Positions 1-12,253 are shown, counted from the stretch's first letter. The stretch is 64,000 nucleotides of DNA from Dacryopinax spathularia (GCA_037974965.1 JBBPFI010000013.1:434001-498000), one strand, 5' to 3'. A program made the numbers and translations. Notes: generated from the sequence alone by a model not told the origin.

Positions 1-590
1 TCTCACAACGAAGAATGAGCTGGATAGGAAGAAATTAGCTCGTGGTAAGAATGCACGAGCAACAGAACAGACCTGGTTGAACCCATATGAATGTGGAAAC
101 TTGATTCGCTGCAGCCCAGAAAGCACCCGATAAGGCCTGTTTTCGTTCTCTGCCCACCCAACTCCGGTCCATAGGCCGCGTTCATAATAGTCGCCAAAAG
201 GCGAGGTTATGGGAACAAATTCTCCTGGAAAAGCTTGAAGACGGCCTAAGGCCTTGCCAGGTCCACTGGCAGTCGCGGCCCCGAGTACCGAATCCCCAAG
301 TGGCGCTTGGCACCAGCTCTAGACCTCACCACTCAGCAGTCGGAGCAACGTGACACGCCATTCTCCGGAGGTTCAAGCGAGCTCAAGCGTGGGTGAAGCT
401 GGTTCGGGAACAGAAGCAGGGCTTGCGCCGGAGTATGATGGGAGGGGGGGAGGGGGAGGAGGGGGATGGCGCTCTCCCAGGACGGTGCGCTCAAAAGTTC
501 CAGTTGGGAAAGAGGATGCTGACAAGGTTGCATCGAGATGCGCCCATTGCTTGTAGTAGGAACCGATATCGGCAGAATGTCCACAGAAGC
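1..590 (-). pseudogene. Kinase-like gene relic K1, cut by the window edge
   Basis: Read on the minus strand, 440-590 gives a decayed copy of the N-terminal exon of the local kinase-like family, ending in APSWESAI as in the relic at 27961. Positions 1-240 give the later part of exon 1 (GLWTG, then AENENRPYRVLSGLQ and FPHSYGFNQ), followed by a GT at the conserved intron site. The reading frame is not continuous between the blocks. It belongs to the same subfamily as the genes at 23088, 24797 and 29958. It stands head to head with the aldehyde dehydrogenase relic that follows, and this pair matches 26250-28115 in inverted orientation. The 3' part lies outside the window. Confidence 0.75.
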
Positions 591-1129
591 TCGCTGGCTG
601 AATTTGCCCTTGACCTAGCAACCAGCTGCAAGCATCTCGGAGAGCGTGAGGCGAGCTGTAAACGGGTTTCAAAGACACACGGTTGGTTGTGCACGTGGAC
701 TCTCACCGTACTAGTATCGGCTCTTTTCCCTTGAGAGAGTACATCTAACAGTCTCAGCCGTTGGATCCTGTCAGGAGTCAACGAGGACCCAGCGGCCGAA
801 GTCGGCGTGGCGTGAGGCGGCCGTTCGGACAAGGGACAAACTCGGCGGCTGGGAAGACGTCGACGATGTGCGAACATAGACAATCGAAGACTTCGCCCGG
901 ATTATCTGGCCATTATTTGCGGCTCCCCTATGGAACATTGATGATGAAAGTGAGAGTTACATTTTAAAGGAGCAGGACTCGAGTGAGCGCAGGAGGCAGA
1001 GGGCTCATTTTTGGTTGACGCGTATCACAGTCGTATCCGTCCCTGCAGTGACCATCATCTCCTGAGTTATTATCTGCTCGCGTTTGTGTGCCTCTTCGCC
1101 GTCTCCTACGCTTCTCAACCTGGAACACT
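591..1129. other. Divergent spacer between kinase relic and ALDH relic
   Basis: No gene seen. The spacer is recognisably the same sequence as 27386-27960 read in reverse, so it is the old shared promoter region of the kinase/ALDH pair rather than unrelated filler. Examples are the stretch near 1040-1130 and the blocks near 600-720, which encode no conserved protein. Confidence 0.6.
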
Positions 1130-2690
1130 GCCTGAAACGCAGATAACGATAGCGGACACTCTGAGGAATCCCTGGTAGCGCGTACCTACTCAGGCGTCGA
1201 AACGCTGGATGGGGCGATCACTGTATCGTCCACCGCACAAAAGAGCTGGCGGTAGGTGCCCCTGCAGGAGCGCATCGCGCTCGGACGGAGATTCGTGGTG
1301 CGCCATTGTTAGTGCGGTTGTAGTCGGCAAAGGCTGACTTCAAGATCCGGACAGACGGAGTTTAAGGCCCAAGCAGATGACATCGCTCGTGAATTGTCGG
1401 AACAGATGGGTCGACCCCTCCGATATGCGGCGGGTGAGGTCCGCGGATTGCGATTATATGCTCTCTATCGCCGAGGAGTGCCTAAGAGACGTTGATCTGA
1501 GCGCGTGTGACAAACCTGGGTTCCATCGATACATCAAACGAGAACCGCTGGGTGCTGGTCTCGTCGTGGCACCGAGGAAGTACGTCCAGTCGCCGCTAGC
1601 TACGCAAGGAGACATGCTCACGTCTGAGCGGCAGTTACACCTATTTGGTGATGGTTAACTCCGTCCTGCCCGCTCTGATCGCTGGAAATAGCGTGCTTGT
1701 CAAGCCGTCGCCTCAAACCCCGCTCACTGCCGAACGCCTCACCGCCTCGTTCCTCGCTGCCGGACTGCCCACGTCCGTGCTCTCTGTCCTCCATCTATCT
1801 CCGTCGCTAGTCGCGCACGCTGCCGCACACCCACTCGTGAATTTCATCTCATTCACGGGCTCGGTTGCGGGCGGAAAGGCGGTGGAAAAGGCGGCTGTTC
1901 TGGGAAATGAGAGAAATGTCGGCACGGGTCTGAAGGGTGTCGGATTGGAGTTGGGTGGGAAGGACCCCGCATACGTGCGTGAGGATGCGCACCTGGCGTA
2001 CACAGTCGAGCAGCTGGTGGATGGCGCAATGTTCAATTCTGGCCAGAGCTGCTGTGCTATCGAGGTGCGCTATCCGGCTACCTCGACCCCGCCTACGGCT
2101 AACGTACACCCCTAATAGCGCATATACGTCCACCAATCGCTCTACCGGAAGTTTGTCGACCAGTTCGTTGCCCTCACCGCCCAATACAAGCTCGGCGATT
2201 CGCTCCACCCAGACGTCACCCTCGGTCTTGTCGTCAGCGTTGCCAACGCGGATCGCATCAAGGCCCAAGTCGAGGCGGCATTGAAAGCCGGTGCACGACA
2301 GTTAGTACCGCAAGAGCCGTTCGCAGAGGTCGCCAAATCCGGTACGGCATCCCTGCCGCCCATGGTGCCGGTGCACGCCGACCACAGTACGTACTTGTAT
2401 GCGACTCTACGTACGCATCGCTGCTGACGCCGAAGCACTCGAGCTGATGAAAGACTCGCCTTACGGCCTCACTGTTCAGACAGTTCACGGACGAGCTTCA
2501 GAGGGGGACGTTGTTTGCGAATTGATGCGACTATCTGGATTCGGCTCTAGCGTGGACAGGGACGCAGGATGCAGGTAGGCGAGTGAGTTTGAGCAAGTTC
2601 GGTACCCTTCTCTACATCTTCCTCGTGGCTTTCCTTGACGTGCCGATATGGTATGACCAGCTCGCGATAGCGAAGAGCACTCATATGAAA
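1130..2690 (+). pseudogene. Aldehyde dehydrogenase pseudogene, copy 1 (full length, decayed)
   Basis: This is a decayed full-length copy of the intact ALDH gene at 38493-40211. Seen in order: a first exon without the ATG present in the intact copy; the segment with SEQMG-like and ADYML-like remnants; a long well-kept block 1645-2060 (MVNSVLPALIAGNSVLVKPS, GLELGGKDPAYV with the general-base Glu, FNSGQSCC with the catalytic Cys); then a C-terminal part ending in SLSKFG and a YDQLAIAKS-like tail near 2590-2690. A segment encoding about 15-20 residues before the C-terminal region is missing near 2475 and the frame is interrupted in several places. Introns sit where they do in the intact copy. It is head to head with the kinase relic at 1-590. 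Confidence 0.85.
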
Positions 2691-3127
2691 GTTGGACGGT
2701 GCTGCGTGCTTTTGACGTCTGTGAGAGGGAGTAGCATGGAGTTAGGAAGTATGTTTCTCTCGTGGTCTCAAGGTACCGCTACGTTAGTCATTAGGAAATT
2801 TACAATTCGATGGAACCTGTCCTTTTCGGGACTGGGTCCTCACTTTTAACATGCTGACCTATCCACGCTGGGAGGATGGTCCCACGCGTGTCGACGGTGC
2901 GAATCGCTACGGCGCCCATGAGATGGGACAACCTGGACCAACCACGCCCCATTGGGGCCAGGCATTCCGTGGAGTAGCTGCGACGCCGAGAACAGCAGCG
3001 ATGAGGGACACTCTGCGATCTCCGACCACAGCGCCTGGCTATACAGGAATTACTTACCCTATTTTCTTATCGATCGCTATTTTAAGTAGGGGGAACTTGA
3101 CACCTGGAGTTCCAGCACAACAGCAGT
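2691..3127. other. Intergenic, nothing recognised
   Basis: The spacer lies between the 3' end of the ALDH relic and the 3' end of the convergent kinase-like gene. The open frames here show no family motif. Confidence 0.5.
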
Positions 3128-4272
3128 TCACGAAGAGCCAGAGATCTCGCCGTCACCCAAAGAGTCAACCTGTGCATCTCGTGCAGCGCGAGCTTCATGG
3201 ATCGCTTCTGTTCTTTTAGCTCGTCGTTCAAGCGCTTTGAGAAGATTCGGTCGCTTCCAAGCCTCCATCAAAGGATCTCCAGCGGCACACTTGCCCTCTA
3301 GGAAAGCGAAGACACTTGGACACTCGTGAATCTCCTCCAAGGATTCTCGCAATCCGTCATCGTCATCGAGGACACCAATAGGAACCGCATCGGGTGGACT
3401 GGCCCTACCGAAGTCGATGACGACAAAGCGATCAGGATTCTCACGGAGTTGAAGGATATTGCGTGGCGACAGGTCTCCATGATGGACACCGTATGCGTGA
3501 AATGCGCTGATCGCGCTGTAGAGGTTGCTCACCTGACCATGGTCAGACGACGGGCCAACGTGGTTCAAAGCGGTGGCTCACCCAAGTGCGTCTTTGGTTT
3601 ACATTTTCCTCTATGTGCCATGTCCCGTCCCGCATCTTGGCATAGTCTCGCTGCAACTTTACTCCGTCAATGTACTCCATGACGTGACCACAGACTGTCT
3701 CGGAACAAGGTAATATAAACTGGGCGTCTCAGTCAGAAATGCCCTGCACTAGATTTTAAGTTGAAGGGGATGCCTACATCGAAGAAACCGTAAGAGATTG
3801 GTAGCAGTGAGCCCTGAAAGTCCTGAAGAACACGGAATGCCCATGCCTCTCTAGCGGCATGCCCTCGAGCCTTCCACATCGATAAATCGTCTTCCTCCCA
3901 TCTCGAAGGGTCGGAGAAACGGGACTCTTGGAAGAGTTTGACGACGATCAGCTCCGGGCTAGCGGAACAGGGGCCCTCTACGTGTGCTAGCCAAACTTGG
4001 GACCAACGGCCGGATCCAGTCTTCAGAGGACGTCGAAGCTGAAGAGACAGTCCCGGACCCGCAGTATCATTCAATGACGGGCGGCCATCGCCCTGCGCAG
4101 CAAGCAGTGGCTCCCTTGCCTGGCGAGAGACAGGCTCGGTGTACGCATCTGCGAGATAGCTAATGCCCGCAGGCTGAAGGTTCTGACCAGGTTTGAGAGA
4201 ATTGCGTTCCGCCTTGTACCGTGCCTGGCGCCAGTCTGCATAGAATGCCTCGAAGGAAGCAGAGCGTTTCAT
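3128..4272 (-). CDS. Kinase-like protein K2
   Basis: A predicted phosphotransferase of the local kinase-like family, with three exons (4272-3778, 3719-3582, 3532-3128) that join in frame to 345 aa. The ATG at 4272 (MKRSASFEAFYADW) is chosen because upstream in-frame starts are not ATG and other members begin just before the same YxxW motif. Visible sites: GRWSQVWLAHVEG in place of a Gly-rich loop; Lys in VVKLFQES; a probable alpha-C Glu in REAWAF; hinge-like GHVMEYIDG in exon 2; catalytic loop HHGDLSPRNILQL; metal-binding FVVIDFGRA. All catalytic residues are present, so activity is plausible. The substrate is unknown. The closest local relative is 36820-37900. No signal peptide or membrane segment is seen. 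Confidence 0.85.
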
Positions 4273-6457
4273 TTCAAGAGAGTGTTGAGGAGAAAGATGG
4301 ATGCTGAGCGTCACTGAAGAGATGATTTGACTGCAGGGTCGCGTCCTTAAATAGAACGGGCAGTTGGAGGAGCGCAGAAGCGTAGATCACGTACGGTAGT
4401 CATGGGGTCCTTCCGGGACCCACACGGCGATATCGCGCAAACGCGCAGTCTTTTTCCGCCTGATCGGGGCGAGAATATTGTGCCAGGCCAAAACGATTCA
4501 GAGGTAGGTGCCCTGGACCAGAGAATATCGGTGACGTTTTTGTGGGACTCTTGGAGCCTGCGGTAGATCAAACCAGGGTCTGCCATTGTGCCCCATCAAC
4601 GGTTCTGACGATCAATTTCACTCCTCAGCGGCAAACAGCATGGCTTCCACCCTCTCAGACAGTTCACCGTCCTCCAATTTCCGCACCTTGCGAACGAGCA
4701 GCCATGTCATCCAGAGAAGACGGGCAATCATGATCCGCTGGTTACTCAATCTATCGTTCTGCTCTTCACACGGGTGTCGCCTCCTATGTTCCCCCTCCCC
4801 CCTCCGCCCCCGGGCACATGCATGTTGTCGCCTCCCGACAAAACCTCTCGCCTCTGCAGCGTTTGCTGGTCCAGCGAAGAAGCAGCATAACAGGGATATG
4901 TATGATGCCGTACCGAGTAGGCTAAGGGTCGAGACAAACTTGATGGAGATATCTGACACCGATGGTAGACCAGATGGGACAAAGCTGAGTAGGACGCTGG
5001 AAAACCCCGCCTGAACAAAATTTGTCTATCCGGTTTCCGATTCAATGTTGATTTGCCGTCCATTTGTCCCAGTCTGGTCTCGCGTGCTCGATTCGATTTG
5101 CGTCTAGAAGGCATCCCTGAGAAGTCATAGCTCCCAGAGAAGAAAAAAAAGAAAGAAAACAAAACGAGAGGAGCGGAGATCCGGCCAGACGGGAAGAGAG
5201 AAGCAGGGACGGGATAAACGATGAGGATGACGGATATGGAGGAAAGAGAGAGAAATGGAGCGAAGGGCTCGAGAAGGACGGTGGAGTGCATCCCTGTGCC
5301 CGGAGGAAGGAGGGGGGGCGGGGGCATCCCAGTTGAATTGCTGCGTTGGAGGAACGGGACGTGTTCTAAGGCTATTGCCGGGTCATATGCCTCTCAAGTG
5401 GGGATTGGGAGTCGCCTTGCTCTGAGGAAGAGAGTGACCGATGTCCGACGTCCCACAGCCGCCATGCGGAACAAAACGCGGCCCTCTCCCACCTCAGCAG
5501 CATAACCCACAACGATTCCCTGCTTCTACCCCCAGAATCGGCGAGTGGTGTGCAACTCCAGCCGTGCGAGGAGCCGAGGATGGCCGAACGGGTGTCGTTG
5601 ACGTAGCGCTTGCTGGGAGTCTAGGGAGGGCCATGCTGTAGGCCAGATGCGGACGGATGAATACCGGGCTCGGGGTACCTCCTGTGGTCTGAGGACGATC
5701 GAACGCGTTCAGTTGGATGCGGCCACCTATCCGGACGCGGTTATAACAGCCACCGAACTCCGGCGGGATGGCTGGACGGGCGTGGGGCAGCATGAAAGGG
5801 CGACGTTCAGACGTACTCTGGTCGGACTTTGACATCCAAATATTCGCCTCCTCCCTGCGCCGCTCACCACACGTGCCATGCTCCGCTGTCTCCACTGGCT
5901 TCAAGGCAGACGCGCGGTCTTCCGTGTCGTGACTGGCTGGATGAGACGTTTTCCGCCTGGACAGGAAGTCACAGATATTCCCAAGTGGTCTCGAGATCCG
6001 GGTCGCTCCGTCCTCCCCACAACCTGTCCCCCATGTTGCCACCACACTGCGACTCTTACGGATCGCTTATCGCCTTTCCGTCGCAACGAGGCCCTCGCGT
6101 GCTCTGCTCCTCTCAGTGTGCGCCGATTCATATGGCTAATTCACCTCCCCCGCGCTCAGAAGGGTCAGGGCGACCTGTGTTCCAGAACATCAGCGTCTGG
6201 TCGTCTGCGCGAACAGCATAGTGCTCGTACGTTCAATCGTCCATTAATGATAGGCATGCTTGTGCACAAACGGTGGCGAACATCACCGAGGGTAACGAGC
6301 CCGCGGACATGAGGTGTACGACAAAAGGGCGTCCACCAGGCCGAATGGAACGTATAGCTTCACACCTGCGCGCGCATATTCCAGACGGTGTCGTGTAAAC
6401 AAGCGGTGAGTGGCCGAAGGAAGTGTTCCCTTGAATTCTATTCTTGTGCAGCATCTT
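4273..6457. other. 2.2-kb spacer between two kinase-like genes
   Basis: No convincing gene. Several open frames of 60-190 codons overlap each other on both strands, and none shows a family motif or plausible splicing. The only structured piece is the CT-rich repeat at 5040-5330 (minus strand), listed separately. Confidence 0.5.
5040..5330 (-). repeat. CT-rich leader repeat, copy 1
   Basis: On the minus strand a long pyrimidine tract, which includes a CGCTCCATTTCTCTCT stretch, runs into TCAGGGATGCCTTCTAGACG and continues CAAATCGAATC. The same order and near-identical core occur at 19280-19590 and 34350-34640, both on the plus strand just downstream of the F-box gene and its relic. The pyrimidine tract followed by an ATG resembles a fungal 5' leader (MPSRRKS, MYSRRKW and MYPRSKS in the three copies), but no long conserved frame follows. 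No F-box relic was found next to this copy. Confidence 0.55.
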
Positions 6458-7639
6458 TCATTTGGAGCTTGATGAGCCGCTGGGCTTCGGCTTGAAACCG
6501 CCTTCTTCTCCCTCGGCACCAAAACGTAACTGGTCGATTAGATAGGGCTCAGCAAATACCGTCGTCCATGGGGCCTTTCTAGCGAGATTCCTCTTGATCC
6601 ATTGGTGCACGGCGAGACCCTCTTCAATCTCTTGCAGACACCACCACAATCCGGGAATATCGTCTGTTCCCCACAGGAGGGGAGATGAATAGCGGGCGGA
6701 CAGGCCAAAATCGATGAACACTATCCCGGTCGGCTGGTCCTTAAGTTGGAGGACATTTGTTGGCGACAAATCGCCATGCCGAACGCCGAGCGCATGCAGA
6801 CGGTGGACGCCTCGAGCGAGCTGCAATAGCTGAAGTGAAAGGTGTCAGGTTTGTCTCTATGCATCTGAGGATAACACACGATTTGTTTGCGTTTTCGTCG
6901 TTTTGACTTTGTGTGAAACGATCCATCGACCATTGACTGGTAATCACGTTGCAAGCATTTGCCTTCGATGCGTTCCATGACGTGACCGCGCACAGTCTCT
7001 CCGCAAGGCAGGTCAAACTGTTAGGAACCGAGTCAGCATACATCGTATGAAACCTGCAGGTGGAGGCAGAACACGGACATCGTAGAAGCCATAAGAATGT
7101 GGAAGAAGCGTGCCTTGCAGGCGCCGCAGTTTCCGGAAAGCCCAAGCTTCATTGCGACACTGACTTCGAGCGCACCACTTGTCGTAATCTTCGAAGAGTA
7201 GCGGATCCGGGGCTGGGAAGAGGGATTCTTGGAAGAGCTTGAGAACAACGGGGCACTCAAGCGTTTTCCCGTCTCGTTGACAGTAGGCCAGCCAAACTTG
7301 CGACCATTTCCCTCTGATCGATTCGGATCCCGTCTCCTCCGCATCTGCGGGCGCGTCCTGATTCTTGGCGTAACTCCCATGAAGAGGTTGATGCAGAATC
7401 AGTGTGATCGTCCTGTGTTGCTCGTCGATCGACAACCGTGATCTCCCAGCGATCGAGTAGAAAGCATGCATCCTCTTGTTGCCGACCTTGCGACGCGGCT
7501 TGGTAGATTGCTTAGTATTTGATTGTACTGGCTTGCCGACGAGAGTCACTCCAGTCCGAAGGGGCGATCGCCGTGCTGCCATGTTCCTAACACGCCATTC
7601 ATCCATGTAGTCATTGAAGTCCTTGCGGGATGTTGACAT
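6458..7639 (-). CDS. Kinase-like protein K3
   Basis: Three exons (7639-7079, 7017-6880, 6829-6458) join in frame to 356 aa. Motifs in order: YMDEW near residue 12; GKWSQVWLAY near 110; ATP-site Lys in VVLKLFQESLFPAP; NEAWAF with the probable alpha-C Glu; LLPHSYGFYD at the exon 1 end; GHVMERIEG in exon 2; catalytic RHGDLSPTNVLQL; VFIDFGLSA with the metal-binding Asp. It is closest to 41615-42889, sharing the CAR(S/T)QC(R/K)NEAWAF stretch. The C-terminus is Ser/Lys-rich. It lies directly downstream of a peptide transporter on the same strand, 278 bp away. The relative at 41615 is also next to a transporter. The substrate is unknown. Confidence 0.85.
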
Positions 7640-7917
7640 GTGTAAGTGAGTGATGTTGACAACGTGCTACGGGCCCACAGCGTCTCATCATCATTTACTT
7701 CCGAAACCGAGGAGCCGAGGGTAGGGTCAGGTGACCGCACGTGACACTTCGCTTAAACTCCTTTGGCAAGGAGGTATGCCACACTACGCTCCAGTGCCTT
7801 CCCGTAGTACAGAACCGAATAGCTTGAGATTAATCACAGCATAGAGACCTAGTAATACACCGTAGGTACCTCAGCTAAGACACGCCGAAACGACTGCCAC
7901 GGTCTACCGGCCGACTC

Positions 7918-10192
7918 CTACGCACCGCCATGCGGATACTCTTCCTGCGCCGGCACCTTCTCATCCCCGACCCTAGTAGGCACACGTCCAATCCTATTCA
8001 ACTCATCCTCCTGCTTGTCCAGCTTGTAGAAGCACAGCCAGAAGACGATCCCAGCCACGAAGGAGATGACGGCTGCGACGCCGTAGTTCCAGATAAGGAG
8101 CGGGTCGCCCGCGAGCGGGTTGAGCGCTTCGTTTAGGGCGGAGGCGATGGCGGACATGAAGAGGAAGACGGACATGACGAGGGAGCGCATGCTCTTGGGC
8201 GCTTTTGTGAACGCGTATTCGAGACCGGTGATTGAGGCGAAGATCTCGGAGAAGGCACTGGGCAGGCGGTATCAGTACACGTTATCGCGCAGCGAATTGA
8301 CCAAGTACGCACATCAAGACGTAGGCGCCGGCCTGGATCCATACGTTCAGGGGTGAAGGGTCACAAGTAGGGTCGTTCGCGTTGAACCCGCAAGGAGAGG
8401 TATGATAAATATAGTACTGCAGGACCGCGGCCCACACCATGGCAGCAGCAGCCATCATGAACCCCGTGAAGATGCGCTTAAGCGGGCTGAAGTTGATGCC
8501 TGCGCGGCGGAGTGCCGGGTAGACCTTTGACGCATGTTAGTATGAAGGGCTCAGGGCTGGAGAAGGGGGAGCAAGTACGCACCAGCATGTCGCAGATCGG
8601 AATGAAGATGATCAGGGCGAGCGGGTCGAGGTTGTTGATCACGTCGTTCGGGAAGCCATGGGTGGACATGGTCGCCGCTTGCGAGGTAAGGTTATTGTTC
8701 AGTTGCTGTCGTGTGCAATCAGCGGATGCTTCAAAAAGGTACATAGAAGCAGACTCACGTTATAGGAAATCCAGTAGAGCGGGTAGAACAGGAACACCTG
8801 GCAGGCTTTGAACCCCCTTTGGACCTCATCCACGAACTCGTCCGTCCAGGTGAGCCAGCGGGGCAGCTCGCCACCATGGGTCTTCATGTAAACGCCGGGC
8901 TTGGCACGGTCCCAGAAATGCGGGTCGGAGTAGGCGGCGCGGAACTTGGATGGAGAGAGGGTGAAGCAGGGCGCCATAGCGATGCGCCAGATACGGAGGG
9001 ATTGCGCGAGGACGGAGCCCTTGGGAGGGGATTTGATGTACATGTTGCGTCCGAAGAAGAGGACTAGCGGGCACACTGTGTCCCGGTTAGCGTTGACTGA
9101 GGAAAATGCGGTGGACGGGTAACGTACGGCAAAACATGATGGTAGGCAGCAGGTAGGCCAGCCAGTAGCCGACATACTTTTCCGAGTAGGTCATGCCGAT
9201 CTGTCCTACGAGGGCACCCACATTGATCATGACTATCTCCGTGTCAGCCGCGTTCACACTCCGGTGTGTCAGCAATCACTCACGATAGAAATACAGATAG
9301 ATTCTCGCGGTTGTGATGGCTGGATCGAGGATCACCCTCTCCCCCTTCCCATTCGCCACGACCATGAGCGTCTCGGGGCCCTTGTACTGCTCCGCCACGA
9401 GCGGGGAGATGTTAGCCTTGAACCCGCCGGTGCCGAGGCCCATGATGATCAGAGCGATGATGAAGCACGCGAGCGCGCCATTCGTATTCTGGATCACAGT
9501 CGGAATCGCCGAGATGGTCATGAGGATATGGCCGATCCTGCGCCCTTAGTCAGCCTACGTACGGTTAAGGGAAAAGAGGACACGTACAGAGCGATGGCGA
9601 CACTCCAGCAGACGGTCTTGAACCTCCCCAGGTGGGTATCGGCGATATATGCACCGAAGAGGGGGATAACGTAAACCCAGAACGAGTTGAAGGTCGTCAA
9701 ACCCTGGCTGGCGTTCGTACCCAAGCCAAGGGCACCGGGAGTTCCGCTAGGGTTGCTGCCCGTCCTTGAGCCAGGTGGGAGAGGACGCTGAATAAAGTTG
9801 GTAAAGACAGCGGTGGTGCCGTAATATGAGAATCGCTCGCAAAGCTCGACGAAAGCGATGAGGTATGTGGGCCAGTTACTATCGTCATCATACTCTGTCA
9901 GTTCGCTCTCGAGGGCAGCAGCAGGCAGGCAGCAGGCGGCTCACATGGCACCTCCAATCCTCCTCAACTTGTTCGGCCCATGCTTCTCATCCTCGGTAGG
10001 CTCGTCGCCCCATCTCGTAGCAGCAGGCAGCACCTGCTGGTTGCTGTCCGGCAGAGCAAACTTGGGGTCGACGTGCTTCACACCGGCTTCATTCTTGCCA
10101 TAGGCAGTTTTTTCGGGGTGGGAGAGACCATTCGTATCTTCCATCTCACCCAGTGGGACCATAATCAGTTCATCGGTAGGTTTGTCGGCCAT
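7918..10192 (-). CDS. Proton-coupled oligopeptide transporter, PTR2/POT family (copy 1)
   Basis: A plasma-membrane proton/di-tripeptide symporter of the POT family, about 590 aa in roughly eight exons. The ATG at 10192 (MADKPTDELIMVPLGEM) opens a hydrophilic N-terminal exon. The next exon carries the POT signature ExxERFSYYG (VELCERFSYYGTTAVF). Later parts include GLGTGGFKANISPLVAEQ, VILDPAITTARIYLYFY, INVGALVGQIGMTYSEKYVG, a long cytosolic loop with HFWDRAKP, NNLTSQAATMSTHGFPNDV and a last exon with EALNPLAGDPLLIWNYG. A charged tail follows. The many hydrophobic segments fit the 12-helix fold. A paralogue lies at 43465-46081. No break was seen. Confidence 0.92.
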
Positions 10193-11288
10193 GATTGCTC
10201 GTTATGCAATGGGTGTTCGTATACCAGGGGGAGCAGGGAAGGGGCGATCGAGGGGCAAGTTGGTTTTCCGAGGGGAGCGGTGTATGCGCGAGCGTATATG
10301 GGAATTGCGTGCGAGCACAACGGGGGGAGCGAGCGGGGCGTCCACCGAACCGACGAGAAACAGGCGCAACAGGTTACCGGAGGGGGTTGGGTGAGCTTAT
10401 GCATACACACCGGGATCGTCCACCTTCCTGCTGTTGCCGAGCTGCTGGTACCGGTCCATCGTCTCGCGCCGATTCGTCCATCGCCTCCTCCTCCCCCACC
10501 ACCTTTGCATCATTCAGCCCCATTTACTTCGACAGGCAGCGTGTGCAACCATTGTGGGGACCTGTCTAACTGACTGACGTGCCGACATTTCCTTGTTAGG
10601 ATGAACCGCAGAGTCGCACGAGCCATAATAGGAAAGCAGGAAGACGTTGAGCAGGGTATCTCATGCGGGAGAAGCGTCATCGGCCCTCACGAACTAGGCG
10701 GGCACAGCCCCCAAAACAGGAAAAGTCGGGAAGATCCGTGAAGGGACCACAACAAAGCAGCGGGAAGGAAAGGCTTGGCACACATCATCCACGGCGGCTG
10801 CTCGAGCTACCCCGCAGTCTTGCCTCGAATTTTCGACAGGTTGCATATGGTCAGCGTGTCTGAGTTATGCTCAAAAGACACGTGAACTTCATTATGCGTC
10901 AGATCTGCGCAAATTTCGCAGGGGGCGGGGAGGGACGAGCCATGCGCTTTTCATCGGTTTGATAAAATTGAAAGGGGTGGACTGGACTAAAATTGGTTGA
11001 ACCACCTGGACTGGAACGAATCAGGATACAGTTGTTTGAGCTTGGCGAGGTACAGGTGATCTGGGAGGTGCATGAGGAACGTTCCTGAGGCACACGAGCA
11101 TAAGCAGCGCCCAGCATGCAGTTCAGCAAGAGGCTCAAATCTAGGGGTTACAGTACAGTAATCGTACACCATGCGCTCGTCTACCACATCCGCATAACCG
11201 GGTAGCAACTGCTCTCCTGTACCTCTGCCACGGGTCACGGGTATCATCCCCATCCCGGCCGACTCCTCTCAGCCCGTTCCAGGCAATG
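10193..11288. other. Upstream region of PTR2 copy 1 and 3' flank of TRS23
   Basis: About 1.1 kb with no recognised gene. The first 400 bp are presumably the transporter's leader and promoter, and the part near 11288 is the 3' flank of the next gene. Short overlapping open frames show no motifs. Confidence 0.5.
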
Positions 11289-12026
11289 CTAACCGGGCCT
11301 AACGATCGCCCCCACCCGAGCGTCAAACCCCTCGCTCCGAATGGGCATCTCCGGCGTCTGGAACGGGTTCTTCATCACCCCGTCCGCGTAGGCTTCATAG
11401 ACCTTCTTGAGGACGAGGTCGGCTTGCTGCTGGGGCTCGGCAGGGGAAGTAAGGAGTACGAATTTCGTGCCTGTGCCGGGGTAAGTCAAACGAACTGCAT
11501 TCGACTCCCTGAGGGCAGCAAGATGATGCCAGCATGCCCTGCCCTGCGCCGTCGTAGCAGGCTGGCAGAGGCCAGGCGCAAAGACGGAGGAAGGATGCTG
11601 GAGAGGATGACATGGACATACCGGTAGCAGTCAGCAACACATGCAGCCTAAACGTCTCCGCCTCGATAACCTGTACGCCAGAGCTCGACCCCGTCGGGGA
11701 AAGGCGGGCCGTGATGGCGTGGATACCGTGTAGCGTGCCCGCTAAGACTAGGGCGTCGTTCGAGCTGAGCGGGGCTAGGCCATCTGTTTAATGCGGCAGG
11801 TTAGTCTCGTCTGCGGTCGGGGAGCGGGAGCGAGAGGAGACGAAGATAGGAAGCGCCCCGCTGTGGTGTGCGCGATCGGTGTTGTGAAGGGAACGAAGGG
11901 GCAGTGTGGGTGTTTCAATTGCTTGTCCAAGGTCGTTCGAGCGCGAGAGCGGTACACACCTGTGAAGTTACGTTGATAGACTAGGCCACCGGCTTTGTTG
12001 ATCACCCAGAGACCGTAGATGGCCAT
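11289..12026 (-). CDS. TRS23: TRAPP complex subunit Trs23/TRAPPC4 (sybindin-like)
   Basis: A core subunit of the TRAPP vesicle-tethering complex and Ypt1/Rab1 exchange factor at ER-Golgi membranes. Three exons (12026-11960, 11783-11622, 11470-11289) join in frame to 136 aa, the usual size. The N-terminus MAIYGLWVINKAGGLVYQR is the typical longin-like start of this family. The middle exon carries the SNDALVLAGTLHGIHAIT block, and the C-terminus has GTKFVLLT and a helix ending in the conserved KNPFQTPEMPIRSE segment. It lies 227 bp downstream of PUP1 on the same strand. Identification rests on N- and C-terminal motifs and size. Confidence 0.9.
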
Positions 12027-12253
12027 TGTCAGGTCATTGAAAGATGGTGGCGCTGAGCAGGGATCGTCTACGTGCGATGAGATCACGTGATGCACACCGG
12101 AAGGCGTCGAAGGATTCGTCCACCCTGGACAGCAACAGAGAAACGCTCTCCGTTCGGTTGGAACGCGCACCCCTTCCCTTCGCAGGAAGAGGATGAATCG
12201 GTAATGTATATTGGATTCAGAAGACAACCTCGCTGGAACTCTACGACCCCTTC

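Noticed and set aside
5494-6045. A 183-codon minus-strand open frame in the spacer between kinases
   Set aside because: No motif, no homology within the window, and overlapped by equally long frames on the other strand; it looks like chance in GC-rich DNA.
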